Of a stretch of DNA of 64,000 nt, positions 22,967 to 33,024 are shown one piece after another (position 1 is the stretch's first letter; each line of letters opens with the position of its first letter). Source of the stretch: Bacidia rubella (Eukaryota; Ascomycota; Lecanoromycetes; Lecanorales; Ramalinaceae); assembly GCA_032158265.1 (NCBI GenBank), contig JAVTIF010000012.1, forward strand, positions 1,550,001 to 1,614,000, read 5' to 3'. The position numbers and the translations under genes were made by a program. The notes under the pieces were generated by a model. That model did not search any database, was not told where the DNA came from, and worked only from the letters and a program-made list of their open reading frames with translations.

Positions 22967-25748
22967 ATGATTGTCTTCTACATTATCGCCATGTTCATAG
23001 CGCAGGCGTCGTCGAAATATATGAACGGTGAGCCAGACTCACAAGTGTACATCAAATCACTCGCTAACGATTTGTGGAAGCTACGACAAGCCGCCCTCGT
23101 GCGACGGGCAACGTCGGCAATGTGAGCAATTGTGCCATTGACTGCACCAGAGAATTCGCTGGAGTCAGTACATATGGTTGGATGCCCAGCCTTGGGGCAA
23201 TCCACACTACGACGTTGGAAACAGAAATGGTCATAGTGAACACTAAGAGAAATACAACGAGGACAACAACAATCACCAACACCGAGATAGACCTGAACAA
23301 CATAACAACCCCTACAGACGTTGACAGTCGCGGCACTCGGACGGTCGTCACTCGAGAGCCAGCACTCACTGGGACGGGATGGGTAAACGTTACCATGTAG
23401 GTACTGCTTGCTCTACCCGCATATTAGCATGCTAACTGGACAGAACTTTCCCATCGACGCGTGTCGCATATGACACCGGGTATGGCTTTAATGGGACGCT
23501 TGCAACTAGCATTAATGGCACACCTACATGTACCACAGCCAAAACTGATGATGTTTACCATCCTTTCCAATGGCCTTCACATCCACCAGTGCCGGATACT
23601 TTGGAACCACCAGGGTCATCGCCCACCATTAACTTTCCAATCCCAGACCCGACCGGTAGCGCAGATGCCAAAACGAATGGAGAATTTGCGGAGCGCTTCA
23701 AGCAAAATCCACAAGGATGGGTGTTTGAGTGGACCATCATCACAAGAAATGGGGATAGGGCGGACAATGACCGGATCCTAAATTCAATGTTTCCCGATGA
23801 AGGTATATGGCTCTGTAACGACACTGCAGTGGGAGTCGTGTCGCCTCCAGAATTTAATGACGTGGCGTTGTATCTGACTGATACGATCACTTCAACGGAA
23901 GACGATGATGGTCCCACTTCGATGGAGGAGCAACCTAGCTCAAAGCCACCAGCGGCGTCACCAACCGTAACCCAAGGCCCAGGAACAGCATTGCAGCCTG
24001 TGGCGGTACAATCGGCTGAGGCTCTAATCGCACCGTCACCAGAGCCTTCCACTAATCAGGTCAAACCCTCTAGGCCTCCACCCCCTGAACCTGCGCTGGC
24101 ACCAACGGCAGACTATCTCGTCGCTCCATCACCAGAGCCGTCTCTTGAGCAGGACGCCTCAACGCCTCCGACACCTGCATCCGCCACGCCTCTGGCCGCA
24201 TCCAATTCTGCCATCAACCACTTACCAGATTCTCCCACTGAGAATGATACTCCATCACCTCCAACTCCCGAATCTCTGACTGACAGTCAGTATCCATATC
24301 TCGGCTCCTTGATAATGGGAGCGTTTGGAAAAGGTGCCACAAGTGCCGCTTCGCCGCCAGCGGATACTACCCCTCATGCACCTGTAGCACCCCAGCCTCA
24401 AGTTACGCCTTCCTTTACCATCGGCAGTCAAGTCATTGCAGCCAACAGTCAGGGCCAATTTGAAATTGAGAGCCAGAAGTTGACGCCAGGTGGCGTTGTA
24501 TCAGTGGCTGGCACGCCGATATCACTGGATCAGCAGGCTACGGCCGTAATGGTTGGTACAAAGGTGCAACAGCTACCAGCCCAGACACCCTCTCCGCCGC
24601 AGTTCACTGTAGGTAGTGAGATCGTGACAGCCAATACGCAAGGCGCATTTGTTGTGGGGGGACAGACACTGACAAAGGGTGGCATTGTCTCAGTAGCTGG
24701 CACGCCGATCTCGCTGAATCCGCAAGGTACCCAGGTGGTGGTTGGCACAAACGCACAGGAACTATTGCCCCCGTCTCCAATTGCTGCGTCCCCACCAGCG
24801 TTCACACTGGGTGGGCAATCTATCACAGCAAACCAAGAAAGCCAGTACATTATAAACGATGCGACACTCACCAACGGCGGCGTCATAACCGTCTCCGGGA
24901 CACCAATCTCCCTTGGCCAGCAAGGCTCAGAGGTCGTCGTTGGGACGAATACGCAGAAGATCGCGCAACAAACACTACCACCCTCACAACAGTTCACTCT
25001 GGGCAGCCAGGTTTTCACAGCCAACATTGCGGGCGATTTCATCATAGGAGATCAAACCCTCAGCCAAGGCGCAGCGCTCACAGTATCCGGAACCCCAATA
25101 TCGCTCAACCCCCAAGGCAGTAACATAGTCGTGGCTGGCAGCACGCAACAGCTCTCACCCCTAACATCCGCCCCTCCAGCCCAATTCACCCTCGGCAGCC
25201 AAACCATCACAGCCAATCCCGCCGGCGCCTTCATCCTCAACGACCAAACACTAACCCCAAGCGGCATCATCACCCTCTCCGGAACGCCCATCTCCCTAGA
25301 CGCCCAAGGCAGCAACGTCATCATAGCAAGCTCCACCCAACAACTTTCACCACAACAAACCTCCCCCCCAGCGTTCCTCTTCGGGAGCCAAACCGTCACA
25401 GCCGACGCGCAAGGCAACTTCGTGGTCGCTGGCCAGACCCTCACGAAAGGCGGTGAAATCTCCGTCTCTCAGACCCCCATATCGCTGGATCCGCAGGGAA
25501 GCAATGTCGTTGTTGCGAGTAGTACCCAAGCGCTTGGAAGGAATGGGACGGCTTCGGTGGGAAGTACGAGTACGAGGGGGAGTTCGAGCGAGAGTGAGAT
25601 GCTGGCGGCGACGGTACAAGGGACTGCTGGGGCGAGTGGTGGTGCAAGTACGGGTACGACGCAAGGGAGTGGAGCGGCGAGTGTGAGGCTGTCGATGGTG
25701 ACGGGGCTTTTTGTGGTGGGACTTGGGGTTCTGTTGGCATTTCGATAA
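22967..25748 (+). CDS. GPI-type cell-wall protein with six internal repeats
   Basis: Exons 22967-23027, 23081-23396 and 23444-25748 (introns 53 and 47 bp, phases 1 and 2) give 893 residues. A short signal peptide (about 1-16) is followed by a Thr/Asn-rich domain with cysteines (about 20-200), a Pro/Ser-rich linker (about 240-440), and six repeats of 62-66 residues beginning near residue 450. Each repeat follows the pattern FT-G-Q-TAN--G-F, QTLT-GG, GTPISL and -VV-. The C-terminus ends in a hydrophobic stretch (MVTGLFVVGLGVLLAF) after small residues, typical of a GPI-attachment signal. It is probably anchored in the wall or plasma membrane. No enzyme domain seen. Repeats of this kind occur in fungal extracellular proteins; function unknown. 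Confidence 0.8.
24414..25535 (+). repeat. Six in-frame tandem repeats in the wall protein
   Basis: Repeat units begin near 24414, 24603, 24801, 24993, 25185 and 25374, with a spacing of 189-198 bp. They are conserved at protein level (GTPISL in all six) but well diverged at DNA level, so the array is old rather than a recent expansion. Confidence 0.85.
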
Positions 25749-26210
25749 TATAAGAGGCGGAGATGTATGAGGCTATGATATGGAAGCAGAGTTGAGTGAA
25801 AGGGGCTTATGATTGTATATAATGTTTCACTTCTAATAACATGTACCACCAGGTGTTCTTTGCTCGATGCATATGCTGCTGTTGTTTCAGCCAGTGAGTA
25901 GTACGGTCCTTGTCTGGGAAGTTCTCTAAGAATAGGGTATCAGCCATGTATCAGGACTGCGATTCCTTCAAGCATCAGTATCGTACATTCCATTTCAGAC
26001 AACGACCACCAGGGACTCAGGTCCGTCAGTATCTAGGTCTAAATGAGCATCAATGCAGTGCTAGCTGCGACTGCTGCTCTCATCGTTGTTCGAGACAAAG
26101 GGGGAGGAAAGTGCTCCTTTGATTGTTGCGGAGCGTGAAGCGGAGGCTTTCTTTGGGTGTTTGGTGAATGGTGGGTAGCGGGTCACTTTGTTTCACCTCA
26201 ATATACTCTT

Positions 26211-26322
26211 GTAGGGGGTTGTGGTTCTTGAATTCGAGGATAAGACGACTTGATGCAGGAGTGGTTTTGGTTGGTGTTTCGAGAAAGGCTGAGGTCTTTG
26301 ACCTTGAAGTTATCGTTTCGAG
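26211..26322. repeat. Degenerate direct repeat, copy A
   Basis: Shares ordered blocks with copy B at 26527-26634: GTAG-GGGTTGTGGT, then CGAGGAT, then TTGATGTTT/TTGGTGTTT, then TCTTTGACCTTGAA and a final TTTGAG/TTTCGAG. Identity is partial, so the copies are old. No terminal inverted repeats seen. Confidence 0.5.
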
Positions 26323-26526
26323 ATGTGTGAAATGCTGGAACGTTTGAGTTGGTGTTTCGATAAAAGCCAGGTCTTTTGTCATTAGATATTTCATTTCGAG
26401 CGGAGTAGTATGTCATGGCGGTCGGTAGGATGGTTGTCATATTTACTCGATGCTCCGTGGGACACTGGATACTGATGTCCGTGGCCGATAGTTTACGGGC
26501 GATTTGTTTCTTATCAAAATTATTTG

Positions 26527-26634
26527 GTAGAGGGTTGTGGTCTGGAGTAACGAGGATGTGACATGTGATGCTAGTATATCTCGGTTGATGTTTGGAAATG
26601 CCAAATTCTTTGACCTTGAATGTCTCAATTTGAG
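26527..26634. repeat. Degenerate direct repeat, copy B
   Basis: Second copy of the element described at 26211-26322, in the same orientation, about 205 bp after copy A ends. A half copy covering the TTGGTGTTTCGA and GGTCTTT blocks lies between them (26345-26398). Confidence 0.5.
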
Positions 26635-26916
26635 CTAATGAACAGGTTTTAGTCGTGTGGAACCCTCATATTTCATCTTTTCGATGCATCATGAGAACAC
26701 TGGCATTTCTTTGTCCAATGCATGGTTCCAAAACGGATTCGAAACGCCTTTCAGACTACAAGCTATATCAGCAATCATCCTTCTGGGTCTTTCTATCTTC
26801 TTCACGAGCATTCCAGAATATTCAGGTTTTCCGACCTACACAGTATTTAAGAGTAGCCAGCATCAGCCCAATACATTGTTCTGAGAATATCTTTCAGCTT
26901 CACATCTATCAACGCA

Positions 26917-27553
26917 ATGGCCGATTCGTCGTCTGATCCTATTCAAGACAGGAAGATCAAATACTCGTGGCCCGATGATATCCACTTCCCTTCGGAGGCC
27001 GCTTTCCGTTTCCTACGTATGGCATATGAATTAGCTGAGGCCTTCGAGTCAGAACTCAAGAAAGGCAAGATCGAATCGTGTGACGACCCAGAAAAGAAGG
27101 TTGTCAGCGTATGTCTCGAGTTAGTATTCATCAATATGTTGTCTTCCCGTCATGCCACTAACCTTACCAAGTTACGCTGTCTGGAACTCTCCAACCTTTA
27201 GAGTCGCCTTCAAAACACCAAAAGATGTTCAGAGCAAGACGCACACATGTATTACGGTGTTTCGAAACAGGCAGCATCCATGGAGATTTGGTCTCGATCA
27301 GAGCGTGATGTTCCCATTCACGGAGAAGAAAGCGGACAAAGATCACAAGTGGGGCAAAGAAGGCGCAGTCAATGAGCCATCGGAGGATCCCAAGCCAGGG
27401 GAGGAGGATGATGATGATGATGAGGATGACTGGAATACTGTCAAGGTGTACGACCTCAAGACTATCAATGAAGAGCTTCGAAAATGGCGTGGCAACGGCG
27501 GAGTGTATGACCCACTTCCCAATGCTCCGTACTGGAATGAGCACGGCTGCTAA
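26917..27553 (+). CDS. Orphan protein, paralogue 1 of a tandem pair
   Basis: Exons 26917-27119 and 27172-27553 (52-bp intron, GTTAGT...CCAAG, phase 2) give 194 residues. No signal peptide or membrane span. The N-terminal half is charged and helical (FLRMAYELAEAFESELKKGK), followed by DDPEKKVVSV and FKTPKDV, which match the next gene. An acidic run encoded by a GAT-type trinucleotide stretch (27405-27428) is absent from the paralogue. The first exon has the same length (203 nt) and phase as in the paralogue, which supports both models. Family not recognised. Confidence 0.65.
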
Positions 27554-28163
27554 GGAAGGCTTTACCACCATTATGCGGTCGCATACAGGTCAAAGAGTAG
27601 TGTAAAGATTATGCCAGTCCGAGACAGACTTCTACTGGAAGCCTTGGTCTAGGAGATAGAATTGTCGATTTGGGCGTGCGTGGATTGAAATAGAATAGCA
27701 TCATGCGAGCATGTTACTGTTTATCGGTTTTGACTGAAGATTTCCCGAATGAATTTCCCCATGACTCGTCGTAATCGTTAATGCTGCAAACGTCTACATT
27801 TTGCTCTGAACCATGAGTTTCCTTTGTGCTTTGGGCAGAAAACATGAGACCGGAATCGTCTCGGATACGATTCAAATGGAACGGCGGCTGGTCGGCATAG
27901 ATTTTGGCTGTCTTATTCACTTTGGACTGCTGACCAACCCTTGGAGTATTTCTTTGTGGAGTACACATTTCTGAAACTTGTGCCAAACGTCACCCGCACC
28001 CCAAGCTACTTCAATCAATTCATTCCTTACTCTTCTTTGCATTCTCACAATCATTCAAGAGTCATCGACTTTCAGAAAACCAGCGCTAAAGTACCATCTA
28101 TCCACTGTATTCCGAGTTTCCAGTACATACCTCAGCCTCGCTGTTGTCGGCAACCATATCATC
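27554..28163. other. Spacer between the tandem paralogues
   Basis: About 610 bp. Presumably the 3' end of paralogue 1 and the promoter of paralogue 2. No other feature seen. Confidence 0.4.
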
Positions 28164-28755
28164 ATGAATAACGCAGCATCTGACGATATCAAGACCAGGA
28201 AGATCGAATACTCCGGATCTTGTAGCACCATGAAATTTCCTTCAGAGAAGGGATTCAAAGTCCTCCGATTGGCGTATGATATGGCGGAAGAGAACGAGAA
28301 GAAATTGAAGAACGGTAAGATGAAATCTGATGACCCAGAAAAGAAGATCGTGCGGATTCGCATCGTGTAAGTCGCCCCTACTTTTTGTGCTGGCCCTCGG
28401 CATTGGGGTAACATTTTACAGGTGTTGTATCCCGTACCCTCCTGGTTCCTTGGAGATCGGTTTCAAGACACCACAAGATGTGGCAAACCATGTGCACACC
28501 CGAGTAGTGATGTACTCTGGATACGATAACATGGTACCCTGGAACGTCAGAGGCTTCGTGAATTTTCATTGGCCATATTATCATAAGAAAAGAGCAGATG
28601 GTGATCGTAAACATGGGCTCTGGCCAACCAAGGAGCAGATTGAACAGGAGGCTGCCGACAAATCTAGAGGAGATTACTCGGCTTTCTGCGAAGTCTACGA
28701 CCTCGAAGCAATCAACAATGGCATTGCTAAATACGCTTCCAAAGCAGAGAAGTAG
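28164..28755 (+). CDS. Orphan protein, paralogue 2 of a tandem pair
   Basis: Exons 28164-28366 and 28422-28755 (55-bp intron, GTAAGT...TACAG, phase 2) give 178 residues. It aligns with the preceding gene through MKFPSEKGFKVLRLAYDMAE, DDPEKKIV, GFKTPQDV and the C-terminal VYDLEAIN block (VYDLKTIN in paralogue 1). The ATG at 28164 was chosen because it lines up with the start of paralogue 1; the frame is open further upstream. Probably cytosolic. Function not recognised. Confidence 0.65.
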
Positions 28756-29743
28756 GGAAGAAGTGTTGGATTGGCCAGGGTTGATGTAATAATAACGCCT
28801 ACATGACGGGCGGGGAAATAGATACTGGTTGGACCAAGTCCAGAAAACTTGCCTATTAGTAGAAGCTTGACAAGATGAGATCAAGTACTTTGGTAAATTG
28901 CATGCATGACACTTCGATAGACTGATGATCTAATTTCGGAATGCACGTACCATTGGGTCTTGCAGTCCTTCTTGGAGAGCTTTATGTTGCACATGAAATA
29001 AGGCCCGCGACACACTAAAATCTCTTGCATGACTCAACTTCTCTTAGCATCAACACAGATTGTTTCAAGTCTTCCACAGAGATGTTACAAGATCAGCTCT
29101 ATGGTGACCATGTGCGTCTTGACGACTGACGCTGCGTGGTCATGGCAGCTGCTTGATGAGGCTTTCGTAGGCAGCCATCGAAATACCGGTTGTCTTGAAA
29201 TGTCGTGCTTTGTCCCTCGGGAGTGCAACATCAAACACTCTTCTGACGTCTCAAGAAGAGGCTGCTCACCTCCGGTCTTCTTTGTTATGGTGAGTATGTG
29301 AGATTCCGATGTTTTCGAATTGTGATCTTCTCTTCAGTCATTCTCAAAGTTCCGCATAGATTGCACATACTTGGAAAGCAGCACACATCATTAGATTGAA
29401 GCATCAACCCAGCATGTGCGACCACGCACGTCTTACGATCCCGTGAAGCACAGAAACAAGATTCCAAGAGAGAGAAGCAAAAGACTATACGCAGGGATGA
29501 AGGAGAGATCGATCAAGAACTCCTGCGGTGCGCCATACATATCAGAAAAACCTGAGCGCTTTTTTCGTATGCTCAGTCTCGCGGTCGATACAGACAGAGA
29601 AAACTTTGGTCGTCCTCACTAATGGCGGTCTATACACACTCGTTTGGCTGTACAGCGTATCTGACAATGTTGATGTTGAGCTTTTCGTACTCGATATTGC
29701 AAATGCAGGCCTGGCTTGTCAAAAGATAGACCTTTGATGAAGT
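28756..29743. other. Intergenic, no gene seen
   Basis: About 1 kb after the paralogue pair. Short frames only; no repeat or RNA recognised. Confidence 0.4.
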
Positions 29744-30407
29744 TCAATAGGTGGTGAAACAGCGGCTTTGATCATTGTTAGCTTGGCCCAATCCTGAAAA
29801 TACTGTGCATCGTTTGCAATAACAAGCTGGCAATAAGTTCGTATGCATCTGAGTCGTCTGCGTTTTGCACGGCTCTAGCTGAATAAAGACGATTACGCCA
29901 TACTTTCTGAATGAACTGGATCCTGCGATACCTAGTAGCTTTGCTTTAGCTGAGGGGTCACTGTGATATCGTTCGAAGGCTTCATTGACTGACGTCAATC
30001 GGATAATGCCCCAGATATCATCTTTCGAGCACAAGAAGTATGTTCCAATGTATAAATCTTTTCTCCGAAGCGACAATTTTGGAAAATTCAAGCTTGCGAT
30101 ACAGGCGCAGCGCTAGGGCGGTTCTAGTATCAGATGTCTCAGTCAGAGACGCTCTTGGCTTCATCGTATTGCACTCCTCATGGCCGTGCGTAGGATTGCT
30201 ATCCGTCTTTGCAAAGCTAGATCTCGGAGCATTGAGGACTGCAGTAACGGATGAGGGGCTCAACCAGGTCCTTGCGGGCGCCGCGTGAAGCCAAGGTCGA
30301 CTGGCGATATTCCAAGTATGTTGGCTAGTGGTACTTCTGTTCGTTGCTACTTTGGAAGACTGGCTTTTATTACTCTTAGAAAATTCAATCGCGTTTTGAA
30401 TTGCCAT
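29744..30407 (-). pseudogene. Possible gene relic in two overlapping frames
   Basis: One minus-strand frame is open over 30407-30018 and another over about 30115-29744. The second reads like protein (KDLYIGTYFLCSKDDIW, then RLTSVNEAFERY and SFRKYGVIVFIQL) but has no good start; the first has an ATG but no recognisable motif. Joining them would need a frameshift or an intron between about 30060 and 30115, and no good donor-acceptor pair is visible. This could be a decayed gene, a gene with a missed intron, or chance. Confidence 0.25.
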
Positions 30408-31517
30408 GATGTCCTGGTTCCGGCGGGGAAGATTTCGATTTCAACTAAGATGGGAAAATTAGTTCGCTGGATGATGCTGGATCTGCGGCTGAGATGAAAC
30501 TTTGCGTATCAAGATTTTCGCACAGAGTCTCTGTGGTAGACAATCTAGTGATTCGATCACACGACATGTCGAGAGTATGATCTTTCATTAGAGGATTATT
30601 GAAAGAAGAATGATACAACTTCCGAAAGACGATTGCCGGGATCAGCGCTGTAGGGGTCCATACACGAACAGGTCTGTTTATAAACAACGTCATCAGTTTA
30701 TGAACAGCTGTTCCATTCATAAACTGACTTTTCAGAATGACGATGAGGTCAAACTTAGGGTTACAATCGACGTTATATGGAGACCTGAATACACTCTAAT
30801 CTTGCTGACTTTCTAAACTCTAAGAGTGGTTAATAATCTGTTATTGAAGTCGTTATTTTTGATCAAATCTTGGCAATTGTTACTGAATAGAACCCTCAGT
30901 TTATGAACATAAGTTACTGTTTATGAACAGCTTATACCATTCATAAACAGTTCATTGTTCATGAATAAAGCCATACTGTTCAGAAACTGAAGCCACTGTT
31001 TACGAACAGTACCCCCCTCCGTTTACGAACAGCTCCTGTTTATGTTTGGACCCTCACAGCGCTGAATAGTTTTTCCGACACCGGGATATAATTGCCACTT
31101 TATCTTTCAGAAACATTTCCATCAAATCAAAGATCTTCCAGCTTGGCTATCTTGCAGTTGCAAAGTAGGGCGGTCATAATCCATGACGCTACAGCTGCGG
31201 CTGCGATAGAGAGTGGCCAGTGCCGACGGATCTCAGCATGAGTCCCATACATGGACAAGAAAATAAGGTCTGTGAAGTGAGACAAATCCCAACATTGCCA
31301 TATGCGAAGGTAAACCACGCGTTGGAAGTGGCCAATGCCATGATCGGATGCGCTTGCAGCATGACTTGAAGACTTCAGTATGGCCTCCACATCATACATA
31401 AAGGTGGCGGCGGTCAAACGCAGCGATTCATCCTTTCGCATCCCTCTCCTACCTCCAGATAAGTCAGGCATTGAAGAGCATTTCGTCAATCTCATCAATC
31501 GTCATATAATCTTCATT
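30408..31517. other. Intergenic holding the palindrome cluster
   Basis: About 1.1 kb upstream of the secreted-protein gene at 31518. Apart from the palindrome cluster (30674-31044) it is AT-rich and has no supported gene. Confidence 0.4.
30674..31044. repeat. Cluster of palindromic CTGTTTATGAACAG-like motifs
   Basis: About eleven copies or near-copies of a 14-bp near-palindrome, at 30674, 30694, 30714, 30897, 30917, 30938, 30955, 30976, 30996, 31019 and 31036. Variants differ mainly by T/C or A/G changes in the centre (TTTATGAA, TTTACGAA, TTCATAAA). They fall into two groups (30674-30726 and 30897-31044). Many spacings are about 20 bp. No coding or RNA feature overlaps. Confidence 0.75.
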
Positions 31518-32048
31518 ATGTACTCTACTGCTCTCACAATCATCACATTCCTTACTCTCTTCCATCCATTCACCCTCGCCGTCCCCAACATCGAGCAAAA
31601 CTACCCTCTAAGCTGCTTCTCACCGCCGGGCTACATCAAAACGCTCAACGGTCCCGGCGGCGGCTTCAACGTCTGCGATGGCGTCTTCAACCTGCTCTCA
31701 CAAGAATCGAACCCTACAACCCCACAACGACTCACAGCCAGCACCCTCGCCACCAATCCATCCAACGAAACCACCGTCACAGTAGGCCAAGCCGGCACAG
31801 ACGCAAAAGCCGTCAGAGAATGGAAGGATCCTGTGCAGCAGTGTACGCTTAGCTTGAGGGCTGAGAATGAGACTGTGTCGGACTCGGTCTCGGTGGAGAA
31901 TATCGTGCAGAGTATGACATTGATTATCAATAATTGCACGAATTATGGAGAGGGTAATGATAGGGGCGGGTATGGAGGGAAGACCAAGGTGGGGGGGAAG
32001 GGGTTCTGGGTGTTTTTGTATGGGTATGATGATTCGCATTGCTCTTGA
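31518..32048 (+). CDS. Small secreted cysteine-containing protein
   Basis: A single-exon gene of 176 residues from the ATG at 31518, chosen because it begins a clear signal peptide (TALTIITFLTLFHPFTLA); the frame is open 46 codons further upstream. Five cysteines (in LSCFS, VCDGV, QQCTL, NNCTN and the final HCS) and several N-x-S/T sites fit an extracellular protein. The sense strand is C-rich in the first 300 bases and G-rich after. Family not recognised; the size and features are those of effector-like fungal proteins, which is only a category and not a function. Confidence 0.7.
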   Translation: MYSTALTIITFLTLFHPFTLAVPNIEQNYPLSCFSPPGYIKTLNGPGGGFNVCDGVFNLLSQESNPTTPQRLTASTLATNPSNETTVTVGQAGTDAKAVREWKDPVQQCTLSLRAENETVSDSVSVENIVQSMTLIINNCTNYGEGNDRGGYGGKTKVGGKGFWVFLYGYDDSHCS

Positions 32049-33024
32049 TGGGGCGTGGCTAAATGGGCGGTAGATTTTGAGGGAGTTGAGTTGGATTGTG
32101 GATGTGTACTGGGCCTTGGGCAGAGAGATTGCGACGTAATGTGTTCTATTTGCTTGCGAAGTTACACCATGGATACAGGAGGCCATCTCGATATAGAAAC
32201 ATAATGTGCGGCAGTGAATGACGAGGCGTTCTTATTTATCATAGGAGTCGTAAGCCTATATTCGAGACTTCTACTACGATTGAACCCTTTGCTCTTTATT
32301 TGTGCAAGTAATTCTTCACATTGACACGGTTCAGTGGTCTGTACTGCTTGCTAATCCTCTTCTTGAGTCATGATGGTTTGCTTCCGAGGTATGCCTAGCG
32401 ACATTATCATCAGCCAGCATCGTTCGAGCTGACTCAACCAGCAGCTGCAAACAAGTAGGTCGCCACCTCATTAATGCAGACGGTGCATCGTCTGTTCTCG
32501 TAGTGTGGCCAAATTACGCATGTGAAGAACTGTCTTTGGTCATCCATCAACCATGATTTCAACATATCCCTCTGACCAGACGTATACATGTCGAATGCCA
32601 ACTTCTGCAGAGGTAACTGTGCTCTAAACCTTCGCTCAGCGTGAGTTGCTTCCAGTCGTTCGCTACTTTTCCACGTGATCAGCATAGTTTGAAGGCATCT
32701 AGAGCCTCCAGCTTCGCAGCCTTCTTGTCACAGGTCGAAGTGCTGGTCGGTCTTCGCTTCTAATGTGTTGCTAGACCTCATTCAAGACTTATTCCGGCTT
32801 CGACTGCCCTCTCCTGTTCAGTGTATCCAAAAAATAAGAATCTGGACAAGGGTTGCTTGCAGCATCTTACGTGATTCAAATTCATCTAAATGAAACAGAT
32901 GTGGCCAAAGCCCAGTAAGATCAAAAACTTTCAATTCATGAACCATCCTTAAAGAGGTATGTACAGTAGCAAAAGCCAAGATTATATTCGTTCACGACAT
33001 ATCCATAGCAAGAGCCTCCTCCGC
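32049..33024. other. Intergenic, no gene seen
   Basis: About 980 bp between convergent genes. Short frames only; no repeats or RNA recognised. Confidence 0.4.

Larger units (their letters stand above)
25749..26916. other. Intergenic with degenerate direct repeats
   Basis: About 1.2 kb upstream of the first orphan paralogue. It holds two diverged direct copies of a sequence of about 110 bp (listed separately) and a partial third copy near 26345-26398. No gene supported. Confidence 0.45.

Noticed and set aside
23555..24052. 165-codon minus-strand frame inside the wall protein
   Set aside because: Shadow of the Pro/Ser-rich linker; the plus-strand frame carries the repeats and GPI signal.
30674..31044. 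CRISPR array
   Set aside because: Repeats are 14 bp and palindromic with irregular spacing, there are no cas genes, and the DNA is eukaryotic.
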